Part shown: one piece after another, positions 18,099 to 27,010 of the stretch
Numbering within the stretch: the stretch's first letter is position 1
Layout of the letters: each line of letters opens with the position of its first letter
Assembly: GCF_044335535.1 (NCBI RefSeq)
Contig: NZ_JBIQVZ010000001.1
Span: 992,001-1,056,000, forward strand
Source of the DNA: Mariniflexile sp044335535
GTDB lineage: Bacteria; Bacteroidota; Bacteroidia; Flavobacteriales; Flavobacteriaceae
DNA: 64,000 nucleotides
Direction: 5' to 3'
The notes under the pieces: model-generated
Told to the model about the DNA's origin: nothing
Seen by the model: only the letters and a program-made list of their open reading frames with translations
The model's database searches: none
Translations under genes and position numbers: made by a program

Positions 18099-19034
18099 TT
18101 AACAAAATTTCGCTTTAATCTTATCGACAATGGTTTGTGCCAGTTTTTCTTTGCTTTCAACGGTCCATCCAGCAACATGCGGTGTTAAAAGAACATTCTG
18201 TGATGCTATTAAATATTGGAATGGTTCGGGCATGGTTGTCGTAAACATATCTTCAAAAGATGCTTTTTCATATTCTAAAACATCTAACCCAGCACCCAAT
18301 ATTTTTCCAGATTTTAATGCAGAGACCAAATCTGCCGTAACGACACTTTTACCACGTGCCGTATTGATGAACCAAAACGGTTTTTGAAATTGATTGATAA
18401 AATCGGCGTTAATCATGTTCAACGTTAAAGGCGTTTGTGGGGTGTGTAAACTTACAACATCTACCTTTTCCTGAAATTCTTTTAGGGGCACTTGTTTTGC
18501 ATTGGCATCGCCAACCTGATCCTGTATGTCGTAACACAGTACGGCAACATCAAATCCACGCAGTTTTTTCGCAAAGGCTTTACCCATGTTGCCATAACCA
18601 ATAATACCAACGGTCTTTCCGTCGAGTTCTATACCTCGATTGGCTTCCCGTAACCATTTGCCTGTTCTAACTTCTTGATCGGCTTTATTTAGTTTGTTGA
18701 ATAGAGATAGCAACATGCCCAAAGCATGCTCGCCAACGGCATTTCTATTGCCTTCGGGTGCTGCTATTAATGTGACGCCCTTTTTATTGGCATAATGGCA
18801 ATCTATATTTTCTAATCCAGCTCCTACACGACCAATAAATTTTAAGTTGGTAGCAGCATCTAGAAATTGTCTATCAATAGTGAATCTGCTTCTTAAAATA
18901 ATGCCATCATAATCTGAAATTTTGGTTTCGACTTCTTCTTTTGAAGATTTATAGTCTTCATGGTTGGTAAATCCTAAATCATTTAGTTGATTGATTAAAA
19001 GGTCGTGATTGGTATCTAGGTGAAGGATTTTCAT
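18099..19034 (-). CDS. D-2-hydroxyacid dehydrogenase
   Basis: 311 residues from the preferred ATG at 19034 (an upstream in-frame ATG at 19049 adds five residues). It has the NAD motif GIIGYGNMGKAFAKKL and the catalytic Arg (INTARGKSV), Glu (LDVLEYEKASFE) and His (LLTPHVAGWT). It resembles 3-phosphoglycerate dehydrogenase without the ACT regulatory domain; glyoxylate or hydroxypyruvate reductase activity is equally possible. Confidence 0.87.
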   Translation of the reverse strand: MKILHLDTNHDLLINQLNDLGFTNHEDYKSSKEEVETKISDYDGIILRSRFTIDRQFLDAATNLKFIGRVGAGLENIDCHYANKKGVTLIAAPEGNRNAVGEHALGMLLSLFNKLNKADQEVRTGKWLREANRGIELDGKTVGIIGYGNMGKAFAKKLRGFDVAVLCYDIQDQVGDANAKQVPLKEFQEKVDVVSLHTPQTPLTLNMINADFINQFQKPFWFINTARGKSVVTADLVSALKSGKILGAGLDVLEYEKASFEDMFTTTMPEPFQYLIASQNVLLTPHVAGWTVESKEKLAQTIVDKIKAKFC

Positions 19035-19071
19035 GTTATGCCATTTCAAAAATCAAATGTAATTATTATGT

Positions 19072-19096
19072 GATGCTGAAACAAGTTCAGCATGAC
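19072..19096. repeat. Dispersed small palindrome, GCTGAA-ACAAG-TTCAGC type
   Basis: TGCTGAA and TTCAGCA flank a 5-nt ACAAG loop. Related copies lie at 25871, 30324, 38543 and 49435. Confidence 0.85.
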
Positions 19097-19172
19097 GTTT
19101 TTTACCTTGCTGATTTTGCGTTAAGGATGGCTCTTCAAACTATTTCAAACTAATGAAATCGTGAATGCTACG

Positions 19173-19272
19173 CATTTGCAGTGAAAAGCCCACAGCGAGG
19201 TACGAGCGAGGACTTGTAACCTTTCGACTGCGCTCAAGATAAACTCCAAGCGCGACCCTTGTGGTAACGCCC
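19173..19272. repeat. Dispersed ~100-bp GC-richer repeat, copy 1
   Basis: It begins near GCAGTGAAAAGCCCACAGCG and shares GGTACGAGCGAGGACTTGT and CGCTCAAGATAAACTCC with the copy at 31048-31160. It fills the gap between the dehydrogenase and mgtE. It is of the kind scattered through flavobacterial genomes, and its origin is unknown. Confidence 0.85.
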
Positions 19273-19279
19273 AAATTAT

Positions 19280-20653
19280 TTAAAAGCCCAATATTAATTT
19301 GGCTATTAAAAAGTACATTAAAATACCGAACACATCGTTGCTTGTGGTAATGAATGGCCCTGTGGCTACGGCGGCGTCAATACCGCGTTTGTCTAAAAAT
19401 ATAGGGATGAATGTGCCTATTAACGCTGCCATTATAATGACTGAAATTAAGGCTACACATATAGTTAAAGACTCTAAATAGGTCGTATCAAATGCAAAAT
19501 GACTTATAGGTAATACAATACATGCAATGGCTAGCCCATTGACTAAACCTAATAGAAATTCTTTAAAAAGTCTATTTAAAACACTACCATCTATAGAATC
19601 GTTTGCCAGACCTTGCACTACGATAGCCGATGATTGTACACCAACATTTCCTGCGGTTGCCTGTATAAGCGGAATGAACATTAAAAGTGCTGGAAACTTT
19701 AGCATGGCATCGTTAAATCCGCTAATAATACTTGCTGCCCCTATACCTCCAAACATACCTATAAGCAGCCATGGCAAACGGGCTTTGGTAAGCTCCCAAA
19801 TATTATCATCGGCCTCTACATCGGCGGTAATACCTGCTGCTAATTGGTAATCTTTCTCGGCTTCTTCTTTCATGACGTCTACAATGTCGTCAATGGTGAT
19901 TCTACCTAATAATATTTGGTTATCGTCTACTACTGGAATGGCTTCCAAATCGTATTTCTGCATCACTCTGGCAACGTCTTCGGCATCGTCGTGCACATTT
20001 ACATAATCGACGCTAGAGTTAGATAATTCAGCTATTCTTTGATCACTTTTAGCAACAATAAGGTCTTTTAATGATAGACGCCCAACCAATTTATTTTGCT
20101 TATCTACCACATAAATGGAATGGACACGGGTTACTTCTTTGGCTTGTCCTCTTATGCGACGCAAACAGCCTGCAACCGTCCATGTTTCATAGACTTTAAC
20201 CAACTCTTTTGCCATAAGTCCACCCGCCGTATCTTCATCATAAGCCAGTAATTCTTCAATTTCTGCCTTGTGTTCCTCGTCTTCAATATGTGAAATAACC
20301 TCACGCTTACGTTCTTCTGGTAATTCAGAAATGATATCGGCAGCATCATCGGTATCTAATTCACCAATTTCATCGGCAATTTCTTTTGAAGATAGGTTTC
20401 TTAATACTTTTTCTCGATTGTCTTCATCGAGTTCCATTAAAATATCGGCAGTGGTTTCGGAATCTAGAAGCTTTATAATATATACGGCCTCATCTAAATC
20501 TAATTCATCTAAAATTTCGGCAATATCGGCGTAATGAAAGTCTTTTAAAAGTTTTTGAAGTGCTTTATCATCATTTACTTCTATAAGACGTTCTACCTGA
20601 TTTATTAAATCATCGGTTAATTCAAATTGTATGTTTTCTATTTCTTCAGACAA
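19280..20653 (-). CDS. mgtE: Magnesium transporter MgtE
   Basis: 457 residues in the full MgtE order: an acidic superhelical N-domain (repeated ADIISELPEE-like helices, about residues 10-140), two CBS domains (about 140-260, including VVDKQNKLVGRLSLKDLI and VDDNQILLGRITIDDIVDVM), then five transmembrane helices with PLIQATAGNVGVQ. It moves Mg2+ down its gradient and is gated by Mg2+ binding to the cytosolic domains. It starts 11 nt after rsmA, so the two are co-transcribed. Confidence 0.95.
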   Translation of the reverse strand: MSEEIENIQFELTDDLINQVERLIEVNDDKALQKLLKDFHYADIAEILDELDLDEAVYIIKLLDSETTADILMELDEDNREKVLRNLSSKEIADEIGELDTDDAADIISELPEERKREVISHIEDEEHKAEIEELLAYDEDTAGGLMAKELVKVYETWTVAGCLRRIRGQAKEVTRVHSIYVVDKQNKLVGRLSLKDLIVAKSDQRIAELSNSSVDYVNVHDDAEDVARVMQKYDLEAIPVVDDNQILLGRITIDDIVDVMKEEAEKDYQLAAGITADVEADDNIWELTKARLPWLLIGMFGGIGAASIISGFNDAMLKFPALLMFIPLIQATAGNVGVQSSAIVVQGLANDSIDGSVLNRLFKEFLLGLVNGLAIACIVLPISHFAFDTTYLESLTICVALISVIIMAALIGTFIPIFLDKRGIDAAVATGPFITTSNDVFGILMYFLIAKLILGF

Positions 20654-20663
20654 AATGCGATGT

Positions 20664-21437
20664 TTAAATGTCTTTTTCGATTAACTGTGTGAGCTCTATA
20701 AACTGCTGAACATTTAATTGTTCCGGACGTTTGTCAAAGATACTACCTTCTCTTAAATTATCACTTAAATTGAATGCTTTTAAACTGTTACGAAGTGTTT
20801 TTCTTCGTTGCTGAAATGCCGTTTTCACTACTTTGAAGAATAAGGCATCTTCGCATGGTAAAGAATAGTCTTCTTTTCTTGTGAGCCGTAACACGCCCGA
20901 TTCTACTTTTGGTGGCGGGTTGAATACTGTTGGCGGCACCGTAAATAGATATTCGGCATCGTAATAGGCTTGTGCTAACACTGACAAAATACCATACACT
21001 TTACTACCTTCTTTTGAGCAAATACGTTCGGCCACTTCTTTTTGGAACATGCCCGAAAACTCAGGAATTTGGTCACGCATCTCTAAAGTTTTAAAAACAA
21101 TTTGGGTTGAAATATTATAGGGAAAGTTACCAATAATAGCAAATGGCTCGCCTTTAAATATTTGGTTTAAATCATATTTTAAAAAATCTTTTTCAATAAT
21201 CCGTGGTGCCAGATTTAAATAATTGGCTTGTAAATAGGCTACCGATTCGGTATCAATTTCAATAACATGGGTGGTGACTTCTTTCTTTAGTAAATATTTA
21301 GTTAGAACGCCCATACCCGGACCAATCTCTAAAACCGTTTTATAGCCTTTTAACGTAAGTGTATCGGCAATTTTTTGCGCAATATCCTCATCGTTTAAAA
21401 AGTGTTGTCCTAAATGCTTTTTTGCCTTTACTGTCAT
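20664..21437 (-). CDS. rsmA: 16S rRNA dimethyladenosine transferase (KsgA)
   Basis: Dimethylates two adjacent adenosines near the 3' end of 16S rRNA during 30S maturation. The 257-residue protein has the N-terminal KKHLGQHFLNDEDIAQKI, the SAM motif LEIGPGMGVLT and catalytic GNFPYNIST. Length is normal. A T/G-rich array begins 3 nt upstream of the start codon, an unusual position for a ribosome entry region. Confidence 0.96.
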   Translation of the reverse strand: MTVKAKKHLGQHFLNDEDIAQKIADTLTLKGYKTVLEIGPGMGVLTKYLLKKEVTTHVIEIDTESVAYLQANYLNLAPRIIEKDFLKYDLNQIFKGEPFAIIGNFPYNISTQIVFKTLEMRDQIPEFSGMFQKEVAERICSKEGSKVYGILSVLAQAYYDAEYLFTVPPTVFNPPPKVESGVLRLTRKEDYSLPCEDALFFKVVKTAFQQRRKTLRNSLKAFNLSDNLREGSIFDKRPEQLNVQQFIELTQLIEKDI

Positions 21438-21439
21438 TT

Positions 21440-21502
21440 GTTTTAGGGTGTTGGGTTTTTGGGTGTTGGTTTTAGGGTGTTAGGTATTAGGTCTAGGGTT
21501 TT
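21440..21502. repeat. Degenerate T/G-rich heptamer array upstream of rsmA
   Basis: Imperfect units such as TTAGGGT, TTGGGTT and TTAGGTA run for about 60 nt and end 3 nt from the rsmA start codon. The sense strand is A/C-rich (AACCC repeats). Confidence 0.85.
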
Positions 21503-21646
21503 GTTTATTTGCTAAAAAAAAGCGTAATCCGTAAATCGTTTTTTATGTTATGGTACGAATATAACAAGAATAACTCGCGAAGGACAACGATTGTTTTGTC
21601 TTTTTTTATCTCTATTATCTCTTGCCTATTTTCTATTATCTTTTTT

Positions 21647-21973
21647 TCATTTAAAAGTAACTGAATATTCATCAACAATTTCAAGTTCAGTTCTAAACGC
21701 CAATACTTTATCTGCAAATTTTTTAAGAGCTTCGCCTCTTAATTTTGGTGCATCTTCTTTATAATATGCCTCTAAAGCTGCGCGTGATGATGTTCGGTAT
21801 TGCACCGAATAGGTAACGCCTCCCATGTCTTCTTCTACCAAAACTCTGGTAAGCGTTGCTTTTTCAAATTTTCCAGTAGCTAATACTTGTGGAATATGTT
21901 CTTCTTTCATCCAAGTTAGCCATTGGTGATGAATGCTTTCGTCTATGTTTGAAGTTACGTTGTATATGATCAT
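21647..21973 (-). CDS. DUF4286 family protein
   Basis: 108 residues of a small ferredoxin-like fold: MIIYNVTSNIDESIHHQW at the start, a WMKEEHIPQVLATG segment and TYSVQYRTSS in the middle. It matches the DUF4286 pattern that I recall beside rsmA/ksgA in flavobacteria. No biochemical role is known. A T/G array abuts its start codon directly. Confidence 0.83.
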   Translation of the reverse strand: MIIYNVTSNIDESIHHQWLTWMKEEHIPQVLATGKFEKATLTRVLVEEDMGGVTYSVQYRTSSRAALEAYYKEDAPKLRGEALKKFADKVLAFRTELEIVDEYSVTFK

Positions 21974-22041
21974 TGGGTTTTGGGTATTGGGTTCTGGGTA
22001 TTGGGTTTTGGGTTCTGGGTTTTGGGTTCTGGGTTCTGGGC
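21974..22041. repeat. Degenerate T/G-rich heptamer array abutting DUF4286 start
   Basis: About nine units of TGGGTTT, TGGGTTC and TGGGTAT. The array begins at the base next to the start codon, so the sense-strand leader reads ACCCAAA-type repeats. Confidence 0.9.
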
Positions 22042-22086
22042 TACCTTCTAATAATCTAGCAATCTAACCATCTAATTGTCTAAAAT

Positions 22087-23862
22087 CTAATTAATAGCAT
22101 CACCTCGTAACGCTCTATAACGCTTTCTTGCTTCTACAAAATAAATACTATCGGCATGGTTAAAAATAATTTTTTCGTATAGTGCTTTTGCCTTTTCTGG
22201 CTGATTTAATTGATTTTCGTAGAGTTCTGCCAACTTAAAATAGGTATCATCAACTAAAATACCTTCTCCATAATTTGTAATAATAGCATTGTAATTGGCC
22301 TCGGCTTTATCAAATTGGGCTTTTTCTTCAAATAATTGCGCTTGTTTAAACAAGGCTTGTGGTATGATGGGTTCGGTTTTGTGTTCGTTTAAAATAGTGT
22401 CTAACAAGGCTATAGCTTCATTATTTTTGTTTTGAAACGACAATAAATCGGCTTTTGCATACCTTTTTAAAGCGGTTTGAAGTGAATCTTCATATTTATT
22501 ATCGGAAATAAGCAGTTTTAGATCTAAGGCATCATTGGCTATAAGTTGCGACGTTGAAGCCTTTAGTACTTTAAGTTGTGATTCTGCCCATTTAAAATCG
22601 CCTTTATAATAACTGGTTTTGGCTACTTTGTATCGTGCTTCTTGTGATACGGTACTGTTTTTTACATTTCGCTGTATTTGTGTGTAATAAATTAAAGCAT
22701 CGTTAAACTTTTCTTGTAAAACCAAAATGTCTCCCAATTCTAATTTCACTTCGGCTTGTTGTAATTCAGTTAATGGCAACTGTAATGTTTTTTCCAGAAA
22801 AGACGTCGCTTTTTTCGGGTCGCTTTTATTGAAAGCCAAAAAATGTGCATAAGCAATTTGAAGTTTTAAAGTTTGTGAAAAAGTTCCAAATTTGTTTAAT
22901 AACTCGATATATTTTGCATCAATAACATTATAATTATCTTCCGTACTTTGCTTTATTTCCAATTGCATTAAATGATGGTGCGCTTCCAATAAAACATCTA
23001 AATCTTGCGAGTTGGTTGTTATATATGTATATATTTCTTTGGCGGTTTCCAATTCGTTTTTACTAAAGGCAATATCTGCTAATTCTTCTATTCTGATTAA
23101 ACTTTCGGGTTGTCTACTAAAAATAGCTTTCTCTTGTGCAAATGCTTTTTTAAAATCGTTTTGCTGAATAAACAACCAACTTAAAAACTCGTTCCATATA
23201 ATATTTGGTTCTTGTTGTGCTTTTCTAAGCAAAATTTTTCTAAAAATAATATTGTGTTCATTCTCGCTATTTTCACTTATAAAATCGCTTATAGCTCGTT
23301 TAATATTAGGTAATGAAAATGGATTGGACTCGGCAAAATCAACATAACTAATAAACATTTTTTCAATGTTTCCCTGCTCTCCATACAACTGTGCCAATTG
23401 TAGATTAAAATTATAATCCGATTTTAGTTTCATGGCTTTTTCATACGCAATAATAGCTTCATTTATAAGTGAATGGCTTTGAAAACTTCTAGCAATGGAA
23501 GATACGTTAATAGGATTTTCATCAATGCTAGCCAGAGCTTTATTATAATTGATGTTAGCATTTTCCAAATCGTTTTTAAGTTGGTAATTATAGCCCAATT
23601 CCACCATAAATACTGGATAATTAACACGTTCCATGAGTTTTAACAAAAATGATTGTGCTTCATTATATTGCTCTAATTCTTGATGCGAACTAACTATTTG
23701 AAAAATATAATTAATGTTTGAAGGCGATTGGGCGTATAACTTTTTATATTCAAATAGTGCTTTTTCAAAATCTCCATTTTTATAGTAATCTCTAGCCAAT
23801 ATGTCGTCTTGTGAGTATGCATACGCACTAAATAGAAAGCATAAAATAAATAGGATTTTCAT
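22087..23862 (-). CDS. Exported tetratricopeptide-repeat protein
   Basis: 591 residues with a signal peptide (MKILFILCFLFSAYAYSQ) and repeated helix pairs with TPR spacing, for example DYYKNGDFEKALFEYKKLYAQ, LGDILVLQEKFNDALIYY and AQFDKAEANYNAII. It probably works in the periplasm as a scaffold, but its partner is unknown. It starts the run TPR, DUF4286, rsmA, mgtE on the minus strand. Confidence 0.87.
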   Translation of the reverse strand: MKILFILCFLFSAYAYSQDDILARDYYKNGDFEKALFEYKKLYAQSPSNINYIFQIVSSHQELEQYNEAQSFLLKLMERVNYPVFMVELGYNYQLKNDLENANINYNKALASIDENPINVSSIARSFQSHSLINEAIIAYEKAMKLKSDYNFNLQLAQLYGEQGNIEKMFISYVDFAESNPFSLPNIKRAISDFISENSENEHNIIFRKILLRKAQQEPNIIWNEFLSWLFIQQNDFKKAFAQEKAIFSRQPESLIRIEELADIAFSKNELETAKEIYTYITTNSQDLDVLLEAHHHLMQLEIKQSTEDNYNVIDAKYIELLNKFGTFSQTLKLQIAYAHFLAFNKSDPKKATSFLEKTLQLPLTELQQAEVKLELGDILVLQEKFNDALIYYTQIQRNVKNSTVSQEARYKVAKTSYYKGDFKWAESQLKVLKASTSQLIANDALDLKLLISDNKYEDSLQTALKRYAKADLLSFQNKNNEAIALLDTILNEHKTEPIIPQALFKQAQLFEEKAQFDKAEANYNAIITNYGEGILVDDTYFKLAELYENQLNQPEKAKALYEKIIFNHADSIYFVEARKRYRALRGDAIN

Positions 23863-23973
23863 TTATAAAAAATTATTTTACTTTTCATTGGAATAAATCA
23901 ATCGTTTTTGTTTGTTGGTATTTTTCACAAAAAAACTTCTTAATTATAGCGATTTCATGTGGTAAAGATAGTG

Positions 23974-24030
23974 AACTCATCTTGACTTTTTTCATTTTGC
24001 AACCAATTGAAAAAAGTCAAGATGAGTTCA
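23974..24030. repeat. 22-bp perfect inverted repeat
   Basis: Arms 23974-23995 and 24009-24030 (beginning GAACTCATCTTGAC) enclose a 13-nt loop. It lies between the TPR start and a small-peptide gene. The long AT-rich stem could be a processed RNA hairpin or a mobile palindrome. The rest of 23863-24202 holds only this and the terminator below. Confidence 0.9.
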
Positions 24031-24066
24031 ACAAATAAGCTGAGTAGCTACTGCTAATATAATTAT

Positions 24067-24096
24067 AAAAAAAATGCCCGAATAAAAATTCGGGCA
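24067..24096 (-). terminator. Rho-independent terminator for the 40-residue peptide gene
   Basis: Stem TGCCCGAAT/ATTCGGGCA with a 4-nt loop; on the minus strand it is followed by eight T. It lies about 105 nt after the peptide stop codon. Confidence 0.9.
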
Positions 24097-24202
24097 CTAA
24101 CCAACCAAAATAAAAGTTCCATTAACTACCGTTAATATAAAAAACGTTGTAATACTGATTGGGGACAGTCTTTGTATAAAGATTGTATTAAGAATAAAAC
24201 CC

Positions 24203-24325
24203 CTATTTACTTACAATAGCAGTTTCATTATTTTCAGATTTTGATATTTCAAAATCTGAAAATAATACTTTACCTGCGAAAAAAATTAGTGTAATTAAAA
24301 TTACTAAGCGTTTAATATTTTTCAT
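24203..24325 (-). CDS. 40-residue membrane or exported peptide, unknown
   Basis: The ATG at 24325 opens a frame for 40 residues: a basic start (MKNIKR), a hydrophobic stretch LVILITLIFFAGKVLF, then a hydrophilic acidic tail (EISKSENNETAIVSK) ending in TAG. It is flanked by a good terminator on the same strand, and no other gene explains that terminator. It may be a single-pass membrane peptide or a secreted signal. I do not recognise a family. Confidence 0.5.
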   Translation of the reverse strand: MKNIKRLVILITLIFFAGKVLFSDFEISKSENNETAIVSK

Positions 24326-24503
24326 GGTCAGTAGGTTTAATAGATTTGGTGCCCCTAACTTCGAAAATATTTTTTAGATACGCAAAAGAAAACGCAATAA
24401 AGTTGCTAAAAAACGTTACTACTTCACACTTGGTCGATTATTTTAAATAAAATATTAAAATGTTGTAAGTTTTTGTTTCTTTTTTTGAGAAATTTATTTT
24501 GTT

Positions 24504-25775
24504 TTAATCAATAATTTTAAAACCTGTATATGCTTGTAAAACTTCAGGAATTACAATACCATCCTTTGTTTGATAATTTTCTAAAATACCTGCTAAAACA
24601 CGAGGTAAAGCTAAAGAACTACCATTTAGTGTATGTGCCAGTTCGTTTTTACCTTCGCTGTTTTTAAAACGTAATTTCAACCGGTTTGCTTGAAAGGTTT
24701 CAAAATTTGATACTGAAGATATTTCCAACCATCGGTCTTGAGCGGTTGAGAACACTTCAAAATCGTATGTCAAAGCCGAAGTGAACCCTAAATCGCCACC
24801 ACAAAGTCTTAATATTCTATATGGTAATTTTAGCTCTTGCAAAATGGTTTTTACGTGTTCTACCATACCATCCAACGCTTCATAAGATTTTGTTGGATGT
24901 TCAACTCGTAAAATCTCCACTTTATCAAATTGGTGCAATCTATTTAGTCCGCGAACATGTGCTCCGTAACTTCCAGCTTCACGTCTAAAACAGGGCGTGT
25001 AACCTGTAATACCTATCGGTAATTCGCTCTCGTTCACCACCACATCCCTAAAAATGTTGGTTCCAGGCACCTCAGCAGTTGGAATTAAATATAAGTTGTC
25101 TTCGGTTACATGGTACATTTGCCCTTCTTTATCTGGCAATTGTCCGGTTCCAAAACCTGATGCTTCGTTTACCAAATGAGGCAATTGATATTCGGTATAA
25201 CCCGCAGCGGTATTCTTATCTAAAAAATAAGCTATTAAAGCACGTTGTAACCGAGCACCTTTACCTTTATAAACAGGAAATCCTGCTCCTGTTATTTTGT
25301 TTCCTAATTCAAAATCGATGATGTCGTATTTTTTTGCTAATTCCCAATGAGGCAAAGCACCTTCATGCAATACAGGAATGTTGCCTTCTTTGTAAACTTC
25401 TAAGTTATCGGTATCAGAATTTCCGTTAGGCACTATCTCGTTTGGAACATTCGGAATTTTATAAAGTAATTGGCTTAATTCTTCTGCTTTATTATTAAGT
25501 GCTTCTGTTAATTCTTTTGAAACTTCTTTTAACTGACTTGTTTTTTCTTTTAAAAGATTGGCCTTTTGTGTTTCGCCTGATTTGTATAAGTTCCCAATTT
25601 CTTTTGAAAGTGTGTTCGATTCTGCCAAGGTGTTATCCAACTCGGTTTGAATCCGTCTTCTTTCTTCATCTAAAGAAATGACGTTATGAATTATTTCAGT
25701 AGCATCTATATTTCGTTTTGCTAATCGGGTTATTACCAAATTTTTGTTTTCTCTAATAAAAGGGACTTGTAGCAT
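24504..25775 (-). CDS. serS: Seryl-tRNA synthetase
   Basis: Charges tRNA-Ser. 423 residues: an N-terminal coiled-coil arm (about residues 30-100, with ESNTLSKEIGNLYKSGE and long Glu/Lys helices), then the class II core with motif 2 (CFRREAGSYGAHVRGLNR) and motif 3 (ALPRVLAGILENYQ). Length and motifs are complete. Confidence 0.97.
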   Translation of the reverse strand: MLQVPFIRENKNLVITRLAKRNIDATEIIHNVISLDEERRRIQTELDNTLAESNTLSKEIGNLYKSGETQKANLLKEKTSQLKEVSKELTEALNNKAEELSQLLYKIPNVPNEIVPNGNSDTDNLEVYKEGNIPVLHEGALPHWELAKKYDIIDFELGNKITGAGFPVYKGKGARLQRALIAYFLDKNTAAGYTEYQLPHLVNEASGFGTGQLPDKEGQMYHVTEDNLYLIPTAEVPGTNIFRDVVVNESELPIGITGYTPCFRREAGSYGAHVRGLNRLHQFDKVEILRVEHPTKSYEALDGMVEHVKTILQELKLPYRILRLCGGDLGFTSALTYDFEVFSTAQDRWLEISSVSNFETFQANRLKLRFKNSEGKNELAHTLNGSSLALPRVLAGILENYQTKDGIVIPEVLQAYTGFKIID

Positions 25776-25870
25776 GTCTTGAAAATTTAAGCGACAAATT
25801 TAATGAATTGCCACTATAATTTGATGTCTTTTGAAAGTAAAATCAAATTTATGGTTTTGAATGATTATGA

Positions 25871-25895
25871 GATGCTGAAACGAGTTCAGTATAAC
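25871..25895. repeat. Dispersed small palindrome, variant copy
   Basis: GATGCTGAA-ACGAG-TTCAGTAT, in the gap between serS and ribF. Confidence 0.75.
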
Positions 25896-25903
25896 GTGAA
25901 AAC

Positions 25904-26839
25904 CTAATTAAAATGCGATTTTATATAGGCAAAAGACACCTCTTTATCTTTTAATAATTGGTTTTTTAAAGCCTCGACGGATTCAAATTTTTGCTCATCA
26001 CGCAACCGGTGCAATAAATCTATTTGAATGGTTTTGTTATAAATATTTTTGTTGAAGTCGAAAAAATGCACTTCAATGGTTTCTTCTTGGCCTTCAACGG
26101 TAGGGTTAAAACCAATATTCATCATACCATAAATAACCTGGTTATTAATAACAGAACTCACGACATAAGATCCGTGTTTCGGTATTAATTTGTAATCTTC
26201 AGCTATTTGGATGTTTGCAGTAGGATAATCAATCTGTCTGCCCAAAGCTTTCCCTTTTACCACTTTTCCTGTTAGCATAAAAGGATAACCTAAAAATGTG
26301 TTTGCCTTGGCAATATCACCTTCTTCTAAAGCCTTTCTAATTTTAGTGGAGCTTACAGACACCTCATTAATATCTTGTGCTGAAATTTCTTCAACCTCAA
26401 AACCATATAAATCTCCAAACTTCCTTAAATCATTAATATCAGCGTTTCTATTTCTTCCAAATCTATGATCGTAGCCAATAATTACTTTTTTGGCATTTAA
26501 CTTATCTACCAAAATTTTCTTAACAAAATCTTCCGCAGAAAGTCTAGAAAATGCTTTTGTAAACTTTTTAACAAGCAAGTAATCCAAACCTAAGGCGTCC
26601 AAAATAGCACCACGTTCGTTAATGGTATTTATCAACTTAATACTAGAATCCTTTTGTAACACCATGCGTGGATGCGGAAAAAAAGTAAGGATGACAGATT
26701 TTAAATGGGTTTGTTTCCCAATATTAATTAATCGCTTAATTATTTTTTGATGTCCAACATGAACCCCATCAAAAGTACCAATGGTAACTATAGTTGGTTC
26801 TACCGATTTGTATGCTTTTATATCTTTAATTTTGCTCAT
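25904..26839 (-). CDS. ribF: Bifunctional riboflavin kinase / FAD synthetase
   Basis: Makes FMN and then FAD. 311 residues from the preferred ATG at 26839 (an ATG three codons upstream is possible). The N-terminal nucleotidyl-transferase half has VTIGTFDGVHVGHQKII and the later GYDHRFGRNR; the C-terminal kinase half has GKALGRQIDYPTANI and GMMNIGFNPT. No FMN riboswitch is seen upstream. Confidence 0.96.
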   Translation of the reverse strand: MSKIKDIKAYKSVEPTIVTIGTFDGVHVGHQKIIKRLINIGKQTHLKSVILTFFPHPRMVLQKDSSIKLINTINERGAILDALGLDYLLVKKFTKAFSRLSAEDFVKKILVDKLNAKKVIIGYDHRFGRNRNADINDLRKFGDLYGFEVEEISAQDINEVSVSSTKIRKALEEGDIAKANTFLGYPFMLTGKVVKGKALGRQIDYPTANIQIAEDYKLIPKHGSYVVSSVINNQVIYGMMNIGFNPTVEGQEETIEVHFFDFNKNIYNKTIQIDLLHRLRDEQKFESVEALKNQLLKDKEVSFAYIKSHFN

Positions 26840-26852
26840 AACAAGCATTTAA

Positions 26853-26883
26853 TTGCTACTTTAACTAAAAAAAATTAGATTTG
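26853..26883 (+). promoter_or_regulatory. Candidate Bacteroidota promoter for the T9SS protease
   Basis: TTG (26853-26855) is separated by 20 nt from TAGATTTG (26876-26883), which fits TTG-N19-21-TAnnTTTG. The predicted start near 26890 gives a 120-nt leader. Confidence 0.45.
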
Positions 26884-27010
26884 CTAACAGTGTTTAATAA
26901 AAACAGTTCCAAATATTTTTTATGAAATCGCCATTAACAAACGTTTTAAATAACCACAGTAAATAAAAAGGCGATACCATATGACCTTTCAAAAACAACA
27001 ATATCTACTT

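Noticed and set aside
26840..26900. FMN riboswitch upstream of ribF
   Set aside because: No conserved FMN-aptamer core is visible, and the segment is AT-rich.
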